Shown here: positions 42,930-47,782 of the stretch, piece by piece
Layout of the letters: the number at the start of each line of letters is the position of its first letter
Numbering within the stretch: the stretch's first letter is position 1
From: CAZSNT01 sp964607765
Lineage (GTDB): Bacteria > Verrucomicrobiota > Lentisphaeria > Oligosphaerales > JABHEG01
NCBI GenBank assembly: GCA_964607765.1
Contig: CAZSNT010000069.1
Span: forward strand, 1-47,782
Direction of reading: 5' to 3'
Length of the DNA stretch: 47,782 nt
The notes under the pieces: generated by a model
What the model saw: the letters and a program-made list of their open reading frames with translations, nothing else
Told to the model about the DNA's origin: nothing
Database searches by the model: none
Program-made: the position numbers and the translations under genes

Positions 42930-45794
42930 ATGTGGAATGCAAACGTACTTTTGCTGGCCTGCTGCGCGAGCATGGCCTCCGCTGCTTCGATGGAGCGCTA
43001 CAACGTCGTCTGGGAGAGTCCGTCCACGGATGCTTCCGGGCAGATGCCGCTGGGCAACGGCGACATAGCCGCCGGCGTCTATGCGATCGAGGATGGCGAC
43101 CTGTACCTGCTGCTGGCGAAGAACGATGCGCTGACCTACAACGGCGACATTTTCAAGACAGGCCGGGCGAAGGTCTCACTGAGCCCGAATCCCTTCGCGA
43201 AGGGCAAGCCGTTCAGGCAGACGCTCGATCTGACAACGGGATCGGTTCTGATCGAAGGCGACGGGACGACCATTCGTGTGTGGGCGGATGCCAATAAGCC
43301 GGTATACCATGTGCAGGTTGATTCGCGGGAAGACGTCAGCGTCAGTGCCACGTCGGACGTGTGGGAGCGGATCGATGGTTGTCAGTGGAACACCACGAAG
43401 TCGCCTGTCTATCCCCCGACTCAGGATGTGTGTTTGGAGCGGAACGGCAAGATCCTGTGGTATTTCGCAGTGGGCGACCGCAGCGTCTATCCGGCCGATC
43501 TGAAATACTACGACGTCGAACACATGGCCGGGGAGTATCCCGATCCGTACCGTTTCAACACGTTTGGCAACCTGCTCGAAAGTCCTGACCTCGAGTTGAG
43601 GGACGGTGCTCTGAGCGGGACAGGGAAGACGTTTGATATCCGCATCCATGCCCTCTGTGCCCAGGAGCCCGACATCAACACGTGGATCGGGCGGCTCGAG
43701 GCCCAGTCCAACCGGCCGGTGGATGCCGCGGCAGACTGGCAGGCGCACTGCAGATGGTGGTCGGATTTCTGGAACCGGAGTTGGATCACGGTTACCGACA
43801 ACACGCTGCCCGTGGCTGACCGAGGCCAACTCAGCCACAACGGCTACAGCCGACACCGCGAGGTGATTGACGCCGGCGCGCTCGTTGCGCAGAGCTACAA
43901 CGTCTTCCGCTATATCATGGCCTGCCAAAGCCGCGGGCGGATCCAAACCAAGTTCAACGGCGGGCTCTTCACGCAGCCGCTGCGCTACCACAAGAAGCCG
44001 CGCATGGTGGCTACTCAGGTTGACGACAAGATCTGGATCAGCCACGAGGACGACCGCCTCTGGGGGCGTCGCTTCACCTACCAGAACCAGCGCTTGCTCT
44101 ATTGGCCGCTGCTGATGAGCGGGGACGGTGACATGATGAAACCGTTCTTTGACTACTACTGGCGGATGCTCCCCGTCCGCAAGGCGATCACGCGGGCCTG
44201 GTTCGGACACGAGGGGGCCTATTACCGCGAGAATCTCGAACCCACCGGCGGCGAGCGCGACTGCGGCAGAACCGGCAAACCGCCCAAGACGAAGCCGGGC
44301 GAGAACAAAGGGCAAGGCTACTACCACAGCTACTACTTCACCTCCGGCCTGGAAACCGTGGCCATGATGGTCGAGTACGCGAAATACTCCGGGAACACGG
44401 CGTTTCGCGACCAGGTACTGGTTCCCTTTGCCCGCGAAGTGCTGCTGTTCTTCGACAAGCACTATCCGCGCGACCCCGACGGCCCGTCTACGCCTGACGG
44501 CTCCGCCGTGGCAGGCAAGTTGCGGATCGACCCGGGGATGGTGCTCGAGACATGGTGGGTCGCCGTGAACGCCGCGCCTGACGTCTCCGGCCTGCTCCAC
44601 TGCCTCGACGAACTGCTCGCTATGCAGGTCGGCACCCCGGAAGATGTCGCCAGCTGGCAGCGCTTCCGCAACGAGATCCCCGACGTGCACCTGCACGAAG
44701 TCGAAGGCCGCATGGCTATCGCCCCGGCCCGGTCGTGGTCCCGCAGGAAGAACGCGGAGAACGGCCTCCTCTACCCGGTCTTTCCTTTCCGCCGTTTCGG
44801 GATCGGGATGGGCACGAAGGACCTGGTCGAATGGACCTGCCGGCACCGCACCAATCCGAACCGGTTCGGCTACAAGTGCTGGACCCAGGATCAGATCCAC
44901 TGGGCCTACGCCGGGAATGCGCTCGAGGCGAGCGAGGGGCTGGTGCATCGCTATCGCAACGCATCACCCAACTGCCGATTCCCCCTCTACGGAAGCGAAG
45001 GTCCTGATTCCTGCCCGGACTTCGATCACTTCGGCTCCGGCAGCACGGCCTTGCAGCGCATGCTGGTGCAGGAAGCCGGCGACCCGTCTGCGCCCAAGGG
45101 CTCCGCCGCGGCAAGTAAGATCCTGCTACTTCCCGCCTGGCCGGCGAATTGGGATGCCGACTTTAAGTTGCATGTCGCGCAACGAACGACGATCAGCGGC
45201 AAGGTCGCCGACGGCAAGCTGGTGAGTTGGGAGATCAAGCCGGCATCACGCAGGAAGGACGTCGTGGTCTACGAGCCGCAGATCATCCCCGAACGCCCCG
45301 TCGTGCCGCACAGCGATCACCCGGTGCGCCTGGGAGTGGACAGTGGCGGAAGCAGTCGCTACCGGGGGCGAATGGGCAGAGCGACGATGTTCCGGGGCAC
45401 ACTCGAACCCGACATGATCAAGAAACTGGCGGCGGGCGATCGCAGCGAGAAACTGACGGGCAAGGCCGTCGTCAACTGCCTGCTCAGTCCGAAAGCCGGC
45501 GATGTTCTGTCGACGAAGCACGACGACTTTGCCGGCGCGGTCTCTTTCGAGGCGTGGATTCAGCCCGCGAAAGGCGAGGCCGGGCGCATCTTCGACAAGC
45601 TCACCGCCGGGCGGCGAGACGGCTTCCTGATCGACTGCTGGCCGGGCCAGAGCCTGCGCGTCATCGTCGGCCCGCGTCAGGACGATTTCCCCGACGTCCT
45701 GCAGGCCGATGTCTGGCAACACATCGCCGTGGTCATGGGCAGGAAGGGGCAACTGGACGTGTACCTGGATGGCAGCAAACTGCAGAAGCGTTAG
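42930..45794 (+). CDS. Exported DUF5703-type glycosidase with C-terminal LamG-like domain
   Basis: A 954-aa protein. ATG 42930 has AAGGAAG upstream and begins a signal peptide (MWNANVLLLACCASMASA); an extension through six Met-Lys-Ser-Gly repeats is possible. The N-terminal YNVVWESPSTDASGQMPLGN is the DUF5703 opening found on GH95-like enzymes, followed by an alpha/alpha six-hairpin barrel (residues about 270-740, for example YYHSYYFTSGLETVAMMVEY). The end (DDFAGAVSFEAWIQPAKGEA onward) is a LamG/concanavalin-like sugar-binding domain that stops abruptly after VYLDGSKLQKR, shorter than usual, so the tail may be truncated. Likely hydrolyses a fucose- or similar sugar linkage outside the cytoplasm. 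Last gene of the glycan locus. Confidence 0.85.
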   Translation: MWNANVLLLACCASMASAASMERYNVVWESPSTDASGQMPLGNGDIAAGVYAIEDGDLYLLLAKNDALTYNGDIFKTGRAKVSLSPNPFAKGKPFRQTLDLTTGSVLIEGDGTTIRVWADANKPVYHVQVDSREDVSVSATSDVWERIDGCQWNTTKSPVYPPTQDVCLERNGKILWYFAVGDRSVYPADLKYYDVEHMAGEYPDPYRFNTFGNLLESPDLELRDGALSGTGKTFDIRIHALCAQEPDINTWIGRLEAQSNRPVDAAADWQAHCRWWSDFWNRSWITVTDNTLPVADRGQLSHNGYSRHREVIDAGALVAQSYNVFRYIMACQSRGRIQTKFNGGLFTQPLRYHKKPRMVATQVDDKIWISHEDDRLWGRRFTYQNQRLLYWPLLMSGDGDMMKPFFDYYWRMLPVRKAITRAWFGHEGAYYRENLEPTGGERDCGRTGKPPKTKPGENKGQGYYHSYYFTSGLETVAMMVEYAKYSGNTAFRDQVLVPFAREVLLFFDKHYPRDPDGPSTPDGSAVAGKLRIDPGMVLETWWVAVNAAPDVSGLLHCLDELLAMQVGTPEDVASWQRFRNEIPDVHLHEVEGRMAIAPARSWSRRKNAENGLLYPVFPFRRFGIGMGTKDLVEWTCRHRTNPNRFGYKCWTQDQIHWAYAGNALEASEGLVHRYRNASPNCRFPLYGSEGPDSCPDFDHFGSGSTALQRMLVQEAGDPSAPKGSAAASKILLLPAWPANWDADFKLHVAQRTTISGKVADGKLVSWEIKPASRRKDVVVYEPQIIPERPVVPHSDHPVRLGVDSGGSSRYRGRMGRATMFRGTLEPDMIKKLAAGDRSEKLTGKAVVNCLLSPKAGDVLSTKHDDFAGAVSFEAWIQPAKGEAGRIFDKLTAGRRDGFLIDCWPGQSLRVIVGPRQDDFPDVLQADVWQHIAVVMGRKGQLDVYLDGSKLQKR

Positions 45795-45870
45795 GACTCG
45801 TCGGTGAACGTCAAGCATCGCCCTGAGCGCGCGGAGCAAGCGATGGGGTGAATGCTCTGGCTGGATCTGA

Positions 45871-46416
45871 CTATTTTTTCAGACCATCCAGAATTTCCTT
45901 CCACGCTTTGTTTGGGTCAAAATCTGGAATCAAACCGTCTTTTGTCTTGTTTCCCGTGAATGCGCCCATGCCATGTTGAATCATGTAGGTTGGATGATAA
46001 TCAGGTTTCCCAACTTTTCCCAGAAGGGCGATGAGTTTATCTGGATTCTCAAAAAATGCCTTGAGCGTGTTTCGAAATCTATTCAGATTTTCTTGCTCAA
46101 TTCCCATTCCAGCATTCATTCGTAGAACGGCGAGGGCCTGATGTGCCGTATTGTCCGCAACACGCCGAGCGTCATACATGCCGTATCCTGTCCCAATGCC
46201 AAAGGCCAAGACAGCGTCATCATATTTCCCTTGTTCAATTTTCGATCTGACAAGCTTGAAAATGTCAACAGGGTTGTTCTTGTTCGTGATTTCCGAAACT
46301 TCTTTCAGTTCCGTCTTCGTTTCTGATTTCAGGTTCCCTTTTGACTCAAGAGTTCTGATTTCGGCCACGAGACTTGTTGCCAAAAACAAACTGAGGATGG
46401 TGAATCTATATTCCAT
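45871..46416 (-). CDS. AT-richer exported protein of unknown function
   Basis: A 181-aa protein with a signal peptide (FTILSLFLATSLVA) and an ideal AGGAG ribosome site. After a charged linker, a helical domain follows (VDIFKLVRSKIEQGKYDDAV, then RVADNTAHQALAVL), reminiscent of small tetratricopeptide-like or proteobacterial hypothetical proteins; I cannot name the family. Its codons are clearly richer in A and T than the rest of the window, which suggests recent acquisition. It forms the 3' end of a minus-strand cluster with a nucleotidyltransferase and a toxin-antitoxin pair. Confidence 0.8.
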   Translation of the reverse strand: MEYRFTILSLFLATSLVAEIRTLESKGNLKSETKTELKEVSEITNKNNPVDIFKLVRSKIEQGKYDDAVLAFGIGTGYGMYDARRVADNTAHQALAVLRMNAGMGIEQENLNRFRNTLKAFFENPDKLIALLGKVGKPDYHPTYMIQHGMGAFTGNKTKDGLIPDFDPNKAWKEILDGLKK

Positions 46417-46437
46417 GTTTTTCTCCTGACTTAGCGT

Positions 46438-46479
46438 GCTGACCTGCGGGGCGAAGCATGAGCATCCGCAGCATCAGGC
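46438..46479 (-). other. Hairpin between nucleotidyltransferase and the hypothetical gene
   Basis: GCTGACCTGCGG (46438-46449) pairs imperfectly with CCGCAGCATCAGGC (46466-46479) around a 16-nt loop. It begins right after the nucleotidyltransferase stop. There is no T-run, and the core sites expected of an integron attC are not seen, so neither terminator nor recombination site can be claimed. Confidence 0.35.
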
Positions 46480-47016
46480 TTATTGGGGCTTTTCCTTCTT
46501 CCGTTGATCGATCAACTCTCGTAGATGTGCGTAGAACTCCTTCTCCTTGTATTTAATGGGATAGGACGCATCCTTCTTGTGGCGGCGCATTTCCTCGAGC
46601 TGTTGATCCCAGAGTTCAGTCAGCCACTGACGCCCTTCCGCCCAGCGTCGGATTGCCTGCAGGTGACGCCCGAGCCTGCCAGAGGGATCCCTGACGACCT
46701 TCCATCTCACGGCGGGATAGAAGACGAACTCCGTGCTGTTCGGTATCTCCTCGGGCAATGAGTCCAGGAGCTTCCAGCCAATGTCGATCTTGATGCCGTC
46801 GCGCTCGGCGAAGACGTGCATGTGAGAGCGGTTGCCTTCCCCGACAAGATCGGTGAGAACTTCTGGCTCCCGGGAGAGGAAGGCCACCAAGTCAATGTCA
46901 GAATCGTCTCGTTCCTCGTCCCGCGCAAGGCTGCCGCCTAGAAGGATGCTGCAACCCGGATCCATCGCGGTGAGCTCGTTGATGATGGAGGCGAGCACCT
47001 GTCGATGTCTGTTCAT
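46480..47016 (-). CDS. Nucleotidyltransferase-domain protein
   Basis: A 178-aa protein of the DNA polymerase beta-like nucleotidyltransferase superfamily. ATG 47016 (MNRHRQVLASIINELTAM) has GGGGAG at the right distance. The active site is GGSLARDEERDDSDIDLVAF: the GGS turn, then D-x-D. A third acidic residue is plausible in GIKIDIGW. The C-terminal third is basic and helical (MRRHKKDASYPIKYKEKEF). Stand-alone proteins of this sort may modify RNA, proteins or small molecules, and some are MNT antitoxins with HEPN partners; no HEPN gene is next to it. It lies 80 bp after the mazF-like toxin. Confidence 0.85.
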   Translation of the reverse strand: MNRHRQVLASIINELTAMDPGCSILLGGSLARDEERDDSDIDLVAFLSREPEVLTDLVGEGNRSHMHVFAERDGIKIDIGWKLLDSLPEEIPNSTEFVFYPAVRWKVVRDPSGRLGRHLQAIRRWAEGRQWLTELWDQQLEEMRRHKKDASYPIKYKEKEFYAHLRELIDQRKKEKPQ

Positions 47017-47096
47017 CCCCATCTCCCCAACGCTGGCCATCACAGGGCGCGCGCTAGCGTGGTCCTGTGCATCTGTCCTGTTTGATGGTCTGTTCT

Positions 47097-47441
47097 CTAC
47101 AGGCCCATCGTGAGTCTAAGCCCCTCACTGATTTGCTCCATCGTGCGAGCGCTCAATACTTGAATACGCTCAGTGAGGAACCCCTTGTCAACCGTCATCA
47201 ACTGGGAGACATTCACGACGGAAGCCTTGGGCAAACCGGATTCACGTGGACTGATGCGAATGTTGCCGGGCGCACCGGCCAAGCGAAGGTTGGAGGTGAT
47301 GACCGCGCAGATGACGGTGCTGATTGCGCTCCTATTGAACGGATCAGCCTGGATGACGAGCATCGGACGTCGATACCCGGGCTCTGAACCAACGGGCCGA
47401 GGAAGCGTGGCCCACCATATCTCGCCGCGTTGCACTACCAC
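47097..47441 (-). CDS. mazF: MazF/PemK-family mRNA interferase toxin
   Basis: A 114-aa toxin starting with GTG (or a few codons later). VVQRGEIWWATLPRPVGSE, then GYRRPMLVIQADPFNRSAIS and SVVNVSQLMTVDKGFLTERI are the full set of MazF/PemK hallmarks: the E-I-W-W loop, RP-hinge and late strand. It cleaves mRNA at short sequences. The start overlaps the antitoxin stop by 7 nt, so translation is coupled. Intact. Confidence 0.94.
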   Translation of the reverse strand: MVVQRGEIWWATLPRPVGSEPGYRRPMLVIQADPFNRSAISTVICAVITSNLRLAGAPGNIRISPRESGLPKASVVNVSQLMTVDKGFLTERIQVLSARTMEQISEGLRLTMGL

Positions 47442-47671
47442 TGCTCCTCAGCAAGTGAAAGCGACTGCAGTTTCGTGAGCATCGGATCGAGACCTGAGCC
47501 CTCCTTGGCGTAGACCTCGTTGAGCCTCTCTGTCACGTTCTCCTCGCCGTGTGTCTCAAGGTACTCGGACACCGCAGCGGCAAAGAGAGCGCTGCGAGAC
47601 ATCTTGCGGCGGCGGGCGAATCGCTCCGCGCGGGAGAAAATGGGGTCTGGAATGGATATGGCGGTTTTCAT
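47435..47671 (-). CDS. Ribbon-helix-helix antitoxin of the MazF module
   Basis: A 78-aa antitoxin. MKTAISIPDPIFSRAERFAR forms the RHH beta-strand and helix, followed by MSRSALFAAAVSEYLETH; the acidic C-terminus (DPMLTKLQSLSLAEEQW) should bind and block the toxin. This is the RHH partner type, unlike the AbrB-fold MazE of E. coli. The start at 47671 is chosen because upstream codons lie inside the promoter. A likely -10 box ends 7 nt before the ATG, so the message may be leaderless. Confidence 0.9.
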   Translation of the reverse strand: MKTAISIPDPIFSRAERFARRRKMSRSALFAAAVSEYLETHGEENVTERLNEVYAKEGSGLDPMLTKLQSLSLAEEQW

Positions 47672-47707
47672 GTTATGAAGTATAACTCTGGTATTACTCC
47701 GAGTCAA
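47672..47707 (-). promoter_or_regulatory. Sigma-70-type promoter and operator of the mazF module
   Basis: On the minus strand, TTGACT (47702-47707) and TATACT (47679-47684) are separated by exactly 17 bp, close to the sigma-70 consensus. The palindrome GTTAT-ACTTC-ATAAC (47672-47686) covers the -10 box and runs up to the start codon, an obvious place for the antitoxin to bind and repress. Confidence 0.7.
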
Positions 47708-47782
47708 ATCTTGTCATCGAACACGAAGGTCACGGGCGGCGGTCACGCCGTCCCGTGAACCTGTTCGTTGTGATTTCACTTC

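Noticed and set aside
43176..44948. Minus-strand frame of 590 codons opposite the DUF5703 gene
   Set aside because: Shadow frame with skewed Arg/His/Val content and no ribosome site.
46438..46479. Integron attC site or rho-independent terminator
   Set aside because: The hairpin lacks the conserved core ends of attC and any T-tract.

Overview
This is about 48 kb of GC-rich DNA dominated by secreted carbohydrate- and sulfate-ester-handling proteins. The gene families suggest an anaerobic or facultative member of the PVC superphylum, most likely a Kiritimatiellota/Lentisphaerota-type lineage; Planctomycetota or a related phylum is also possible. The clues are two sulfatases, a glycyl radical enzyme (oxygen-sensitive chemistry), Planctomycete-style PQQ-like propeller proteins, a prepilin-like protein with a nearby small lipoprotein, a GntR/LacI regulator with an Lpl-type sugar importer, and a REP-associated (RAYT) transposase with its repeats. 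No rRNA, tRNA or housekeeping gene fixes the taxon. Functions are recognised from motifs and memory of families, not from searches.

Layout. (1) 0.2-6.5 kb: two tandem, very large exported PQQ-like propeller proteins whose N-termini carry a methyltransferase-like fold; a third paralogue lies at 23.6-26.8 kb. (2) 6.5-16 kb: a sulfatase/glycyl-radical region. It holds a GNAT gene remnant, an unknown 238-aa protein translationally coupled to a leaderless-type (cytosolic) sulfatase, a non-PFL glycyl radical enzyme on the minus strand, a divergent exported sulfatase, and a beta-helix protein of GH141-like build. (3) 15.9-16.4 kb: a repeat-rich junction between convergent genes. (4) 16.4-23.3 kb, minus strand: a small membrane protein, a 1222-aa membrane/HEAT-like protein, a CPA-type cation:proton antiporter and a HigBA module with a double operator. 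(5) 26.8-31 kb: a remnant of a Gfo/Idh/MocA oxidoreductase, a large protein with a C-terminal PHP-like phosphoesterase domain, then a prepilin-like protein and small lipoprotein on the minus strand. (6) 31.1-32.7 kb: a RAYT transposase bracketed by G-rich repeats. (7) 32.7-45.8 kb: a glycan-uptake locus, all on the plus strand: GntR/LacI regulator, solute-binding protein, two permeases, a polysaccharide-lyase-like protein, a second GH141-like beta-helix protein, and a DUF5703/six-hairpin-type glycosidase. (8) 45.9-47.7 kb, minus strand: an AT-richer exported hypothetical protein, a nucleotidyltransferase and a MazF/RHH toxin-antitoxin pair.

How the genes may work together (inference): extracellular or periplasmic lyases, glycosidases and sulfatases break down a sulfated, probably fucose- or uronate-containing polysaccharide. 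An Lpl-type ABC importer without its own ATPase brings fragments in, under a GntR/LacI repressor with an operator-like palindrome just upstream. A cytosolic sulfatase and a glycyl radical enzyme then act on the released small molecules.

The least explained items are the three methyltransferase-like/PQQ proteins with an identically spaced cysteine pattern, the six-unit ATG-containing minisatellite directly in front of the DUF5703 gene, the RAYT element with its nearby REPIN-like structures, and the 238-aa partner of the cytosolic sulfatase.
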